Source of the DNA: Ceratotherium simum simum
Lineage: Eukaryota > Chordata > Mammalia > Perissodactyla > Rhinocerotidae
Length of the DNA: 64,000 bases
Assembly (NCBI RefSeq): GCF_000283155.1
Contig: NW_004454163.1
Location: 28,283,395 to 28,347,394 of the forward strand
Reading direction: 5' to 3'
A program made the translations under genes and the position numbers. Position 1 is the first letter of the stretch. Each line of letters opens with the position of its first letter. Positions 12,423 to 23,990 of this stretch are shown here, one piece after another. Below the pieces are notes generated by a model. The model saw nothing but the letters and a program-made list of their open reading frames with translations. It ran no database searches and was not told the origin of the DNA.

Positions 12423-12542
12423 AGAGAATTGAGCTAAGCAATTGTCTGAACAATGTAAGCAAGGAGAGCTTACTCTCAAAAGAGGATTCTCTGTGAAAGA
12501 TACTGGTCTAGGTGCAATGGGAGATTGGAATAAGTAAGATAC

Positions 12543-12660
12543 ATGGATAATAATGAGGGCTTGTGGTAGACAGGATTCCAAAATGGACCTCTGTGATTAA
12601 CTGCCCTAGTCCCTGGAACTCTGAATATGATGAGATTATCACACTTCAGAAGCCCTCAAT
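12543..12660 (+). mobile_element. Probable LTR fragment
   Basis: 'ggtagacaggattccaaaat' and 'cctagtccctggaactctga' resemble the 5' part of MaLR/ERVL-type LTRs. The fragment is short and the family uncertain. Confidence 0.4.
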
Positions 12661-13212
12661 GAGTGTGAGGGTACTATTATTAACCCTAGTTCTCTTGGCC
12701 TACTAGCCAAATCCATTTATCTCTTTCAGTCAGACAGTACATAAAGTATTCCAAGTGCATGCCCAGAGTCAGATTTAAAATTCCAATTAACTTACGTTAC
12801 AATAAACTAACCTGCTGAATTGAATATCAAAGTGATTTTTTTTTTTGGCTATTGTAACTAATTGTAATTGTACGGGCCATCGTTTATCAGTAAAAAAAAT
12901 ACTGTTCTTAAAATTGTGCCTTAGCTCTCTCTATTGTGTGCCTGAACAAATTAGCTAGGGTTTTACATAATGCACAGAGATATTTGTTGTTTTTCTATAG
13001 AGAAACCTGAACTCGAACTTTTACAAATAAATAATTGGATTTACTTGCACATGATAATGTTAACATACATAATTCCTTTGGATCATCCTCTTTTGAATTG
13101 TAATGCCATCAATGAGATATCAGGTTCTTTGTGTTTTGTTTGTTTGCTTTTCCCATGACCCAAGGAGGAAATACTCCTGAGGAGGAAATTCTACCTAAAT
13201 AAATGTTTAAAT
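12661..13212. other. Unassigned A+T-rich sequence
   Basis: Includes poly-T at about 12837-12846. No feature is supported. Confidence 0.45.
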
Positions 13213-13227
13213 AAATTGGTTTCAAGA

Positions 13228-13438
13228 GGGCCGGCCCCGTGGCTTGGCGGTTAAGTGCATGCGCTCCGCTGCTGGCAGCCCGGGTTCGGATCCCGGGTGT
13301 GCGCTGACGCGCCACTTCTCCGGCCATGCTGGGGCCGGGTCCCACATACAGCAGCTAGAAGGATGTGCAGCTATGACATACAACTATCTACTGGGGCTTT
13401 GGGGGGAAAATAAATAAATAAAATCTTTAAAAAAAAAA
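13228..13438 (+). mobile_element. ERE1 SINE, young-looking
   Basis: It starts GGGCCGGCCCCGTGGCTTGG and carries an intact B box (GGTTCGGATCC at about 13283-13293). It continues with the 'acagcagctagaaggatgtg' and 'tactggggctttgggggg' body and ends in AAATAAATAAA plus poly-A. A perfect 15-bp TSD (AAATTGGTTTCAAGA) lies at 13213-13227 and 13439-13453. Retained CpGs and the perfect TSD suggest a relatively recent insertion. Confidence 0.97.
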
Positions 13439-13504
13439 AAATTGGTTTCAAGAAACTTGTAGTCTTGGTGATGACGTTATTACCAGTATGCTCACTTGGC
13501 TTTC

Positions 13505-13622
13505 ATGTCTTCTGTCCATTCACTCATTCATTTATTCAGAAACGTGTATTGACAGTTTACCATGTGCTGTGTTAGGAAAGACGGACAAGACAGACACAGT
13601 CCCTACCCTCATGGAGACTAAA
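13505..13622 (-). repeat. L2 LINE 3' end
   Basis: Antisense L2 order: 'cattcactcattcatttatt', 'tgtattgacagtttaccatg', 'gtgctgtgttaggaaag', 'cagtccctaccctcatggag'. Confidence 0.8.
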
Positions 13623-13627
13623 AAAAT

Positions 13628-13862
13628 ATAAGAGCTAATATTTATTGTAAGCTTACAAGTCCAGGTACTGTGTTAGGTGCTTAACATGGGTTGTCTCTTT
13701 TAATCCTCACAACCTGATGAGGTATACAGCTCTATCTTACAGATGAGGAAATAGAGACTCTGAGGTTAAGTTCCTTGCTCAAGGTCGCAGAGCTACAAGG
13801 AAATAGAGTGGGGTTCAAATCTGACTTCAACCCATGTTCTTAACTGTTGTACTTGCCATCTC
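13628..13862 (-). repeat. MIR SINE
   Basis: Reverse-complement MIR: 'aggtactgtgttaggtgctt', 'tttaatcctcacaacctgat', 'cttacagatgaggaaatag', 'ctcaaggtcgcagagctac', 'ggggttcaaatctgac', 'gttcttaactgttgtac'. Near full length. Confidence 0.92.
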
Positions 13863-13924
13863 TTTTTTCCAATTCCTCTTCAATACCAAATCTATTCTTG
13901 TAAGGTGGATCGTTCTGTGCTCTG

Positions 13925-14235
13925 CACACGCAAATTCCCTGCCTTTGGCCTGGCCAGACAAGCCAGATCCTAAATGCAACCCAACCTTAAATGTCTAACC
14001 CAAGCCCTTCTCTGTGTCGTTACTGGCTCCCTAGCCCATCTCACTTCTTCAGCCTGTAACACTGTATCACATCCCCGTCTCACTCCCACAAGTATCAGGT
14101 CAGTCCGTATGTTCATCTGATGTTGCAAACTAGACCATAAGTTCCAAATTAGATTGTAAATTTCCCCAAAGACCTATATTTTCTTTTCGCTCATCCTAGC
14201 CACAGAACTTAGGCAGAGAGTTAGGTAATAAATTA
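13925..14235 (+). repeat. Probable L2 LINE fragment
   Basis: The right part reads 'gaccataagttccaaattag', 'ttgtaaatttccccaaagac' and 'cacagaacttaggcagagag', resembling the L2 3' UTR ('gtaagctccatgaggg...cctagaacagtgcc'). The left part is C+T-rich like L2 coding remnants. Confidence 0.5.
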
Positions 14236-16939
14236 CAATTGTCTTTTCCATTGCTAAATTGGTTCTATGGTCCTAAAAGCATTAATAGATTCATAGAAAG
14301 AAAAGGTAGGTGACCTATTTAGGAATCAGTAAATAGAATGTGCTCGCTTGGCTGATTCCCCTCTCCTTCAATTAATCACTGCCATTGTCAGAATGTTGCC
14401 TACATCCTACAAATGGAGACTTTGCATGACCGGTTTTGCAATGACCACACAGTCCTGGTTTACATAGTGTAGACTGGGCTTGTCTCTCTACCTTAAGCGT
14501 TTGGCACAAGGCCATAGCTAGAGGTCACTGGAGTACCCACTTAGCCAGAAATTGAAGGACAGAAACTCAAGAGTCTGTCATTGGTTGTCTCCTGCTCTGA
14601 AAACTCGCAGACCTCTGGATTATCCCCTCGTTACTTAACACTTACAGCCTTAAGGTGTCATATTTAATAGCTGTGTATTCCTCAAGCTCCTGAGCAGCGA
14701 CACTGCCTAGCCCAGCAACTTGAAGCAAGTGCTCTCTGAGTGCCTGTTGACTGGTCCTGGATTTGCGGAGGGGATTATTGCCTCTAGTGTGGAACCTGCT
14801 AGGGCTTCGCACAGTGTTGATAACCACTGGCTCCTCAAAGTGCTTCAGGGCAGCCAGGAAAGCTTTCTCACTTTTGGATGTTTTGGCTGAACTCTTGATT
14901 TCTGTGCTTCACCTTTCCCATTGCTTCCCTTTTGGAGTATCAAATCCTGCTTGTTTGTAGTCACGACGTTGTAGAATTGCCTTGCTAGCTCGAGGGAGGA
15001 GAAAAGTCTTGAGACAGAGAGAAGTTCCAGGGGCTTTCACTCATTCTCTGGGGGAGAGCTGGAGTGTTGTCCTGTAGAGTAAAGCAGCTCTCCCAGAGAT
15101 TCTCTCCTTCGGTGACCTCTGGGAGCCGTTTTCCATTGGAAGACCAAATGGGAGCTAAAATCTTGTCATTTTGCCTCCCTCTCACCTCTGCCAAGGCTGT
15201 CCCATGTCATGGGCAGACTGCTTTAAGGATGATGTAAAATCAATACCCCCTGCCTCACTTTGTCCCCCATCCTCACACAAGTGGATGATAAAGTATATCT
15301 CTATGCCATTGGGAAGGGCTTTGCAATAAATTTTCTTTTCTCATCTTCCTCTCCATCCTCTGACACTTTATTAGATAATGTAGCATTTATGTCCACTCTT
15401 ATGGAGGAGGATTCCAAGTGATCACACAGGAGAGGGATTAGAATTCTCTCTTCATGGTTTACTTTACTTTAAATACATATTCCCCATTTCCTCACTCTGG
15501 CTTTTCATAGATTTGGGTTCCTTGAACAGTCTTGAACCACTTCCTGACCACATATTTCCTCATTTGGAAACTACTAACAAAGCCTGCTTTAACCTTTTGC
15601 CTTATTTATGAACTCTTTCACTCATCTCTGGTTCAGTCCTGAGGCTTTTTTTTAGATTCCTGCAGTTGGTGGTCATTGTTTCCTGAGCAGAACAGAGTTT
15701 GTTACGCTCTCTGTGGTTCCTTTCCATCCTGCTCTCTCTTTACTTAAAGTTGCTGGCTCTCAGTAGTTCTCAGGAATCAAATTTAATAGTTTGGCCTCAT
15801 ACTCAAGTGATCAGACAGGACATTAGGTCATACTCTTCATCATCATCAGGAAAAAACCTATTGAAGATTTAATGGTGACCACCGCCAACTCTGTTTGCTT
15901 TGCCAAGAAAGATATACTCTTCTAGGTAAGCCAAATAAGTGCAGTTATCCAGCAGACCATCGAGGAGGGACGGTCTGAAATTTTAAATAAGAAAAAAAAT
16001 TGGACTCAATAAAAACGAGATGTCAGTTCCCTCAAAAGTGCCCCCAGTTGAGTAGTTCTGAGTGTACTCGCCATTCTGTGGTAAATGTGAACTGTTTTCA
16101 GGACAAGGCTGATGACACATAGATTACTTAATGGTGAATAAATCTGTTAAAAAATGCTTCCAGCTCTAAAGTGTGTGTTACTATTTTGCACCATATGTGG
16201 AAAATGCATATACTTGAAAAATGCATACACGCTTGAAAAATAACATGTACAAGGCTGCATAACTCAAGAGTTACGATAATCTAAGAATTGTTGCGTACGA
16301 AGCTTTCTGAAGGATGCTCTCTTGTTCTCCATTTCGTCGGCACTGAGCAGGGAACTGTGAGTGGGACATAGGAGATCTGCAGCCTTCTTCCCCATCATGA
16401 AGATCATCTTCACAGTCCCTTCTGTGAGACATTTGTGTGTGTCCTGTAGCTGCTCACTCTCTGGTGAGAGGCAGAGACGAGGGCCACAATCCCTTTCTCT
16501 TTGTAGGACAGCTCTAATACTAGTCTTTGTTTTGAGTGAATATTGATTGTTCTTTCCTTTCCCTTATCCCATCTTAAACTCCCATTTTTTCTCCCAACAA
16601 AGTCCTAAGATACAGATGGGTGAAAGGTCAAGGAAAATTTTGGGCAATTTCCTTCTTGTGGTTAAAAGCTTTAGCTCTTAACTCTTGACTCTTGTCACTT
16701 CTACTCCCCGACCCGAGTTTTAGAACTTACTACCTTTTCCATGTAGTAACTCTTAGAATAGTTAAAGACAATTATCTTGCCCTCTGAAGTGTTTTTGTAT
16801 TTGGGTTAACCATGCCCATTTTCTTTAAAGACTTGTTGATTTCCATCCTGCTCATCATCCTGGCCACCCTCCTTAGTTTGTCCAGGTGTCTCCTCAGGTG
16901 GCATGCAAAGAGCTGACTTGCTTCAGCTGTACTAAGACT
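14236..16939. other. Unassigned sequence, 2.7 kb without recognised repeats
   Basis: No repeat family or gene is recognised. Overlapping short frames on both strands (for example 14642-14827 minus and 14763-14960 plus) show no domain. Confidence 0.45.
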
Positions 16940-17032
16940 GTCACCTCCTTATCCATTTCACAGATGAGAAAACTGAGACTACCTGATAAATGATTTATCC
17001 GAGGTCATAAACTAGACCTTGAACTTGGATCT
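16940..17032 (-). repeat. MIR SINE fragment
   Basis: 'tccatttcacagatgagaaa', 'actgagactacctg' and 'ccgaggtcataaactagacc' match the MIR core in reverse complement. Both ends are missing. Confidence 0.75.
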
Positions 17033-17884
17033 CTATTTTTTTTAGTAGGGAAAAGGTATTTCCTGTAATTTAATTCTGGTCTGTATTTCCTGCCATAACA
17101 TGAAAATCTGGCCAGAGACCCCATTTAACACTGATGTAGAACAACCTGGGATTCTATTGGTTTCCATGTCAATGAATTGTTGGCAAAAAGGCTGAGCCGA
17201 AAAGACTTTCTGGAAATGTCAGTTGATTAATCAACCTCAGACAACAGTCTTACGGTTGCCTGCTTGGGTTTTGAGTGTTCCTTCCTCCCTTCCTTCCCGC
17301 TTTCACTCTCCTCCTTCCCTTCCAACTCTCTTTTTGTGGGCACCAGGGCATGCTGTGTTTATTAGTCATCTGTTTTGTGAGGCAGCCTGTCTGTGACTCA
17401 GCTCCCTCAGGGATGGCCACATTGAATGGGTGCTATTGCCATAAGATAACAACAGGGGACTAGAATTAGAAAAATGCTCTTATTTATTTGAATATTTAGC
17501 TGTGGCCCATTCAAACTTTTCATTTTTAGTTACAAGAGATATAGCAAGGAAATCATTCTTTCTGGGGTATCTGAACACACAAAGTTTATAGAAAGGGATT
17601 CTAAACTTTAGAATTCCAAATTATCTCAATGGTCACGAATTGCTCAAAGCAAAATAAATATTAATTCACTTTGAGAAATAAATGTATTCTACCTGGCACT
17701 TTTAAGAGACCCAGGAAATCAAGGCAACCTTTGTGTCCCAACTCCAGAAGGAGTTGAATCAGAGTAATAGAGCCCCTCTATGATGGCTGGAAACCTGATA
17801 GACTTGTGGCTCTGAGTCTAGGAGACCCAGCCTGAGAGAGGGTTTGACTTGACTTGGGAGGAAACCGCTATCTCAGGTGGCCAA
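17033..17884. other. Unassigned sequence
   Basis: Contains a short CTTCC-rich patch at about 17280-17325. No gene or repeat family is recognised. Confidence 0.45.
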
Positions 17885-18065
17885 GAAGGCTGGATGTACT
17901 TCCAAAGGAAATGAAAACAGGATATCAAAGAGATATCTGCATTCCCATGAAAATTGCAGCATTATTCACAATAGCCAAAGTATAGAAACAACCTAAGTGT
18001 CTGTCCACAGATGGACGGATCAAGAAAATGTGACATATACCTATATCAGTTGCTAACAGTGAGAG
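17885..18065 (+). mobile_element. L1 LINE fragment (3' end of ORF2 region)
   Basis: The blocks 'aaatgaaaacaggatatcaa', 'agagatatctgcattcccat', 'ttgcagcattattcacaata' and 'agaaacaacctaagtgtctg' are the familiar end of the L1 reverse-transcriptase frame. The fragment is interrupted by stops and truncated at both ends, so it is not coding. Confidence 0.9.
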
Positions 18066-18289
18066 AAACTGTCTTTCCTGCTCTACCCAAAGGAAAAGCA
18101 TAGAATTCATATCACTGAAGTAGTATTTGGGGCTTAACTATTCTGTAGAAGATAGATGATCCTTTGCTGTTGGAAATAACCTGTTATGTCTACTCTCATT
18201 TTATGCGTATGTCTTCTTCAGGATATAATAGGATGCCAATTCAATCCAGTAACGTATTAAAATTTTTTTCTATTAGTTGTTTATTTATA

Positions 18290-18635
18290 TCAGGGATCAT
18301 TAAAGGTTTTCTGTAAAGGGCCAAATGATAAATATTTTAGGGCTTGGGGGCCATATGGTCTTTGTTGCAACTACTCAACTTTGCCAATATAGCATAGTTC
18401 AAAATAGCCGTAGATAATTCATAATTGAATGAGCATGGCTTTCTGAGTTCTAATAACACTTCATTGATGGACATTGAAATTTGAATTTCATATAATTTTC
18501 ATGGGTCATGAAATATTATTCTACTTTTATTTTTTTCCAATGATTTAAAAACGCAAAAACCATTCTTAGCCCACAGGCCATACAAAAACAAGGTGAGTTG
18601 GCCTACAGTCATACTTTATCAACCCCTGATCTAAA
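18290..18635 (+). mobile_element. MER1-type hAT-Charlie element
   Basis: It starts near 'cagggatcattaaaggtttt' and contains 'ctgtaaagggccaaatgata', 'ttttagggcttgggggcc', 'ttgcaactactcaactttgc' and 'cccacaggccatacaaaaac', closing with 'tttatcaacccctgat'. The ends are inverted (CAGGGATCA / ATCAACCCCTG). Confidence 0.85.
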
Positions 18636-18780
18636 TGATTTCAATAGAATAATTGGCTGATTCACAGAATATTTTCACCAATGAATTAGTCATTAATTTT
18701 TAAGATATTTTAGGGCCCCAATATGAAGTCAATGCAGATAATTTTAAGCTTACATAATTTTGATAGTTTATAATATAGGT

Positions 18781-19185
18781 TGTCGTCATGGTTAACTTTA
18801 TGTGTCAACTTGGCTAGGTCATGGTACCTTAACATTTGGTCAAACACTAGTGCGGATATTGTTGTGAAAGTATTTTTTAGATGAGATTAACATTTGAATC
18901 AGTAGGCTTTGAGTAAAGCAGACTACTTTTCATGATGGAGTGGACCTCATCCAATCAGTTGAAGGCCTTAGGAGAAAAAAGACTGACCTCCCCAGAGGAA
19001 GAGAAATTTTGCTTATAGTCTGCCTTCAGATTCAAGCTGCAAGATCAACTTTTCTCTGGATCTCCAGCCTGCCGGCCTGCCCTGCAGAATTTTGATTTGC
19101 GAGCCTCTACAGTTACATGAGCCAGTTCCTTAAAATCAATTTCTCTCTCTCAGTCAATATAGATATATATATCTATATATTTATA

Positions 19186-19226
<41 letters not shown>

Positions 19227-19270
19227 ATCTACTATGGTTCTGTTTCTCTGGAGAACATTGATTAATACAG
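18781..19270 (+). mobile_element. LTR-like mammalian repeat with internal (CTAT)n
   Basis: It starts 'catggttaactttatgtgtc' and 'aacttggctaggtcatgg', passes 'tcatccaatcagttgaaggc' and 'ccagcctgccggcctgcc', and ends 'ggttctgtttctctggagaa' then 'gattaatacag'. The boundaries (TG...CA-like) and layout fit an old LTR. I recognise the family as widespread but do not trust a name. Confidence 0.75.
19186..19227. repeat. (CTAT)n microsatellite
   Basis: About ten uninterrupted CTAT units, preceded by an (AT)-rich palindromic stretch (about 19160-19182). It lies inside the LTR-like repeat and was probably seeded by its TCTCTCTC..TATA segment. Confidence 0.97.
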
Positions 19271-19333
19271 TTATTAATCCACCTTTTGTGATCTTTAAGG
19301 ACAATTTTTCAATGACAGCATGATTATTTTCTT

Positions 19334-19655
19334 TTTTTTTTAATATTTATTATTTATTTTTTTTGTGAGGAAGATCAGCCCTGAGCTAACATCCATGCTA
19401 ATCCTCCTCTTTTTGCTGAGGAAGACTGGCTCTGAGCTAACATCTATTGCCAATCCTCCTCCTTTTTGTTTTTTTTCTCCCCAAAGCCCCAGTATATAGT
19501 TGTATGTCATAGTTGCATATCCTTCTAGTTGCTATATGTGGGACGTGGCCTCAGCATGGCCGGAGAAGCAGTGCATCAGTGCCTGCCCGGGATCCGAACC
19601 CTGGCCGCTAGCAGCGTAGCGTGCGCACTTAACCGCTAAGCCACGGGGCCAGTCC
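19334..19655 (-). mobile_element. Long ERE SINE (ERE1 head, duplicated tail unit)
   Basis: The minus-strand head at the right end shows 'gtgcgcacttaaccgctaag' and the B-box complement 'gggatccgaaccctgg'. To the left come the ERE1 body ('ccttctagttgctatatgtg') and two tail units ('gctaacatccatgctaatcc', 'gctaacatctattgccaatc'). A perfect 13-bp TSD (TGATTATTTTCTT) lies at 19321-19333 and 19656-19668. Confidence 0.96.
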
Positions 19656-19668
19656 TGATTATTTTCTT

Positions 19669-20087
19669 AATACAAAATTTTTTACTTCAACTATTGGTGA
19701 TATTTCTCCTCAAGTCCTTTTACTGAGATCCAGGACGATTTCTTTTGTCTTAAATCTTTTCACAAGTTTCAAGCAATAACACAGCTCTATTATACTCCTA
19801 AGAAAACTCAAAATGGTTTTGCCTCAGTATGACCAATGCATAGGCTCATTCTTTGCCTCATTACTAACCACTGACAGTATTGCCAACACTCTGTTGGCAG
19901 TATGCCTTAGTCTTCTACTGTATTTTGAAAATCAACACATTCTTTAATAAACCAAATTTAAATATGTTACAGCTGAAGTCTCTCAACTTACTCAAGCCCA
20001 TTGATGTTCAACAAATTACATAATGTGCCTTTCTTGTTTCTTCTGTTCTAAGTCTAATTTTAATTTTCTTAAAGTGTGTTCTGTTGG
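19669..20087. other. Unassigned A+T-rich sequence
   Basis: No feature is supported. Confidence 0.45.
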
Positions 20088-20340
20088 CACCTAACCTCCT
20101 TGCCTATAAGCTGGCTTCTGAAAAAGGAATTCTACAGAAAAATCAGTTTTGGAAGCCCTGCATGCTACATGCCATGGAGATTCATAATACAAACAGCATA
20201 TTAAAGGTTTGGGAAGTCCTGCAGTAAAGAATCTGTTTAAATTAGTTTAGTCCAATGTTTCCCAAATGTATTTGACCACAGAAAATTTCTTTTTTCCACA
20301 ACATCTATTGGAACACATTTTGGAAAATGCTAGTCTCATG
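20088..20340. mobile_element. Possible hAT-type MITE
   Basis: 'ggtttgggaagtcctgcagt' (about 20205-20224) and 'ccaatgtttcccaaatgtat' with 'ttgaccacagaaaatttctt' form a head-to-head TTTGGGAA / TTCCCAAA arrangement seen in old non-autonomous hAT elements ending CAGTGTTTCCCAAA. The family is not assigned. Confidence 0.45.
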
Positions 20341-20787
20341 TTGTAACTTACTATCCTCATTAGAGGTCATAAAAAGGCTAGAAAGACTATTGTGTTAAGC
20401 AAAGAATAAAGAAAAGCACAAATTATTTTATGAAAACTACTAAACAATCAAGGTACTAATGATCCCTGATAAAGAGAATAGAGTGAATTAAATAAACGAT
20501 CCTTTATATACTAGATGTTTGTATTTAAATACAATGTCTCATCTTTAAACCATTACCAGGGCTGGCTAAGAGAACAGTCACTTACTTCCTTTGTAAAGCT
20601 AAGCAGTCTTATATTTGATTCCTGGTCTATAAAAAGAGAATGCAACATTTTTCCCTTTTGCTCGTTTTAGATATGTCTAATAGTGAGAAATGTAATCGGG
20701 CTACCCAAATAAGAAGGGAAAGTCCATATCTTCCAAGAGAGGGAGAAATAAAGTCAGTTGCTTAGTTTTGGCCTTCAACTGCTTCTC
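20341..20787. other. Unassigned A+T-rich sequence
   Basis: No feature is supported. Confidence 0.45.
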
Positions 20788-21155
20788 TCTTTATTTCCCT
20801 GGCTTTACTGAAATATAATTGACATATATCATTGTGTAAGTTTAAAGAAGGTGTATAATGTGACGATTTGATACATATCTATTGTGAAATGATTACCACA
20901 ATAAGGTTAGTTAACACATCTATCATCTCACATAAGTACCATTTTTTTGTTGTGGTGATGGTAAGAACATTTAAGATCTATTCTCTTAGCCACTTTCAAG
21001 TATACAATACAGTATTGTTAACTATAATCACCATACTGTACATTAGATCCCTGGAATGTATTTACCTTATAACTGGAAGTTTGTACCGTTTGACCAACAT
21101 CTCTTCATTTCCCCCACCCTGTGCAGACAGCAGCTGGTAAAGCACCAAAATGATA
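20788..21155 (-). mobile_element. L1 LINE 3' UTR (antisense)
   Basis: 'gctttactgaaatataattg', 'tgattaccacaataaggtta', 'acacatctatcatctcacat' and 'cagtattgttaactataatc' with 'ctgtacattagatccctgg' are the reverse complement of the L1 3' UTR. The 90-codon frame here is a by-product of this element. Confidence 0.85.
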
Positions 21156-21159
21156 ACAC

Positions 21160-21240
21160 TATACAAATAATATAAAAAAATATGTATTTTTTATATAATA
21201 TATAAAATAATATATTTATAAAATAGGAACATTCATGCAA
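21160..21240. repeat. A+T-rich low-complexity tract
   Basis: A run of TATATAATA-type sequence lies between two oppositely oriented L1 ends. Confidence 0.8.
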
Positions 21241-21264
21241 AGCTGTAAATTGAAATCAAGAATA

Positions 21265-21430
21265 CATTAAAAGACCTAGAATAGGCAAATTCATGGAGAT
21301 AGAAAGTAGAATAATGGTTACCAGGGGCTGCAGGGAGGGGGAAATGGCAAGTTGTTGTTTAATGGGTACAGAGCTTCTATTTGGAAAGAGAAATCGTGTG
21401 ATCTTTTCAGATGCTTATAATGCTCTCATT
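21265..21430 (+). mobile_element. L1 LINE 3' UTR fragment (sense)
   Basis: 'ggcaaattcatggagataga', 'agtagaataatggttaccag' and 'gggctgcagggaggggg' match the sense-strand L1 3' UTR shortly after ORF2. It lies in opposite orientation to the neighbouring L1 end. Confidence 0.75.
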
Positions 21431-22129
21431 AATTCTAATGAACTTTCTTGTAACAGTTTTTTCTTAATATCACCAAAAAGATCCATCTAGAAAATAAAGA
21501 GGCTTAACATTCAAACATTGTATATGTTTTTAATAAAATCAGGAATAATAAAAAGATGCTCAACATCGTTGTCACTTAACATCATTGTGGAAGTTTTGGT
21601 CACTGCGTGGTCCATGGCTATGACTATGAAAATATGGAGAAAGAGTGAGTGGCTACTTTGGACTGGGCCATCATCTGCTTAGTCTTGAATGTCTTTTCAC
21701 TTCTCTGCCTTGTTTTCTCTTTTATAACACTAGAGGATTAATTGAACTAAACCATTACTTTTAATGTTCCTTGCCTGTTTCTTAGCATTGGATACTTTCC
21801 TTCAAAATTTTTTTTCTATGGAAGACCAAAATATAAAACTGGAGTTGCTCTGATGGAAACAGGAGTGGGGCACCCAAATCCTGGTCTATCCTGACCCTTC
21901 CTTCCATCTCTGCCTACCCCCAGCCACTTCTGTATGAAAGAAGCCCCGAAGACACACCCAAGGAACCAGGCAGAGGCCCCTATCATGTCCCAAGTAATGC
22001 TAACATGCCAGGGCTCTTTGAAGCACCCCAGGCTAGCGGATTTATGGAATTTGTAATAGAACACAACCTGACAAAGAAGCAAAATAACGAAGCCTAGTCT
22101 CTAGCGGAATACTCGATTCTAGACTTGGT
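21431..22129. other. Unassigned sequence
   Basis: A short L1-like phrase ('aaaagatgctcaacatcgtt') occurs near 21550. Otherwise nothing is recognised; the 88-codon minus frame at 21816-22082 shows no domain. Confidence 0.4.
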
Positions 22130-22215
22130 ACAGGTCTGGCTTCACGACTGAGTGAGGGCCCTCACTTCTCTCAGCTTCAGGTCCTTATCTGTACCGTGAG
22201 GAGGTTCACTTAACA
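22130..22215 (+). repeat. Diverged MIR fragment
   Basis: 'cctcacttctctcagcttca' and 'ggtccttatctgtaccgtga' resemble the MIR core. Short, hence low confidence. Confidence 0.45.
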
Positions 22216-22339
22216 TTCGTTCAACACACATCATGTTACTCTGGCCGCGTTACTGGGTCACTGTTGTTAGTGGATGCTGACATCTCAATGGACCTCCTTC
22301 AGCTATTGGGAGCACAGGTAAAGCTAACTCATACAGTAG

Positions 22340-22511
22340 GTGTCAATCCTGGCTGCACGTAGAATCACCGGAAGGAGCTTTTAAGATAGACAGATGCCCA
22401 GGCCCCACTCAGTCCAATTAAATCCAAGCTCTACCCGTGACACTGGGGAATCACTGGTTGTAGAAGTTCCGCAGGTGATTCTAATGAGCAGCCAACATGG
22501 AAAACCATTGT
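22340..22511 (+). mobile_element. MER5A (hAT-Charlie MITE)
   Basis: 'gtagaatcaccggaaggagc', 'gatgcccaggccccactcag', 'caggtgattctaatgagcag' and 'catggaaaaccattg' follow the MER5A order, including its internal inverted symmetry. Length (about 170 bp) is close to the family's 189 bp. Confidence 0.9.
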
Positions 22512-23324
22512 CCTAGCAGAACCATAGGATATGTTTTGGATAATTTCACTTAAAATCAGACAGTCTACAAGGCCCCCTGGTGATCTTTTCATCGTCTTGG
22601 TGACTAATCTGTAACACTTGCCCTTAGATGTTTTCGGGTCAAATTTGGCTCCATCTTGCTTCATGGCACAGAACCCCAAGCTCTTAACCAAATACCTGCC
22701 CACACACCTGTGCAGATTCAAAGCTCTTTCTTGAGAAATATTTCCACCCTGCCAGAGAAACTCTCATCACCAAGAGAGAGCTGTATTCCTCTAATTCCTT
22801 TCATAAGGGCCACGCCATGGGCAACGATTCCCAACTCTGTTGTGACAGTCAGAGGCAAATCCTCTCATTTAACTTTTTGCCCCTCAAAGGGTGTAACATA
22901 TGCTCTACTTGAATGTAGCAAGTGTATGTGTGACTTTGCCTGGTAACTGAGGCACTGCCTTGTTAATGTCAGGGTGTTTGGCTTCCTGTCAGCATTTTCT
23001 GGATCATGAACTAGGATGACCCTTTTCTAAGGCGGGAATGCTGGTGCTAGCCTGTCTGCAGTCTGTGGGTGTTTAAAAAGGAAGTCAGGTTTTAGTGAAG
23101 TGTTATAAATCACTTAGACCTTTTAAGGTAATCCACAATTTTTGGAGCAACCCTTCATCTATCTTAGCTTTCTTATCTCCATTATCTCACTGTTCCAGTT
23201 TCATGTAGGCTAAGATTCAGAAAGCAGTATTGGAGATCAGAGTAAGTTGCATAACTCCCTAAAAAGAAGAGAATTGAGCATAGATTTTTAGGGCAGTGAA
23301 ACTACTGTGTGTGATACTATAATG
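22512..23324. other. Unassigned sequence
   Basis: Two opposed 96-codon frames (22431-22721 minus, 22656-22946 plus) overlap. Neither has recognisable protein features. Confidence 0.45.
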
Positions 23325-23605
23325 GTTGATATATATCATACGTTTGTCAAAACCCATAGAATCTACAACACTAAGACTGAACCTAGAGTAAACTGTGGAC
23401 TCTGGGTGATAATGATGTGTCAATGTTGGCTCATTGATTCTAACAGAGGTACCACTCTGATGGGGGTTCTTGATAGTGGAGGAGGTTGTGCGTGGGGGAG
23501 GGGGCAGGGAGAATATGGGAACTCTCTGTACTTTCTGCTCAATTTTACTGTGAACCCAAAATTACTCCAAAAAATAAAGTCTATTTGAAAAATAAAAAAG
23601 AGGAG
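23325..23605 (+). mobile_element. L1 LINE 3' UTR and terminus
   Basis: 'ctgtggactctgggtgataa', 'tgatgtgtcaatgttggctc', 'gtaccactctgatgggggtt', 'ctctgtactttctgctcaat' and 'ccaaaaaataaagtctattt' follow the L1M-class 3' UTR order up to the A-rich tail. The opposed 93- and 115-codon frames here are by-products. Confidence 0.9.
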
Positions 23606-23709
23606 AGTTTGAAGCTTTGCTTTACATTTTTCTTTTTTTAATCCTAGAAATTGGGGAGTAGCAAAACAAAACAAAAGCCTGGGAAATAATCTAGTCTTTA
23701 CAAAATACT

Positions 23710-23990
23710 CTCCTCTATCTGACCTTAACTGATATTCTGTCTTCCCTCCTTTGCTCTCCTCGTACACTCCTCACTGCCTCCTCCCTGCTGATGACTTCCA
23801 CATATCCTTATCTAACCCAGAATTATCTCCTAATCTCCACACTCTTCTGTCTGAAGTCATCCAAGAACTCTCGTTGGAATGTCCCTTAGGAACTTCAACA
23901 TCAACTTGTCCCAAATGGAGAACATTAACACCACACCCCAGTTCCTCCTTCCATATTCCAACCTTTATGTAAAAGAGGTATGACCTTCTG
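23710..23990 (+). mobile_element. L2 LINE fragment
   Basis: 'ctgatgacttccacatatcc', 'ccagaattatctcctaatct', 'ctcgttggaatgtcccttag' and 'aacttcaacatcaacttgtc' with 'caaatggagaacattaacac' match the 3' part of the L2 reverse-transcriptase frame. Stops and divergence show it is dead. Confidence 0.8.

Noticed and set aside
13228..13302. tRNA-like head with A and B boxes that could be taken for a tRNA gene
   Set aside because: The same head recurs in twelve EREs, followed by a SINE body and tail and flanked by TSDs. No cloverleaf with an anticodon arm is preserved.
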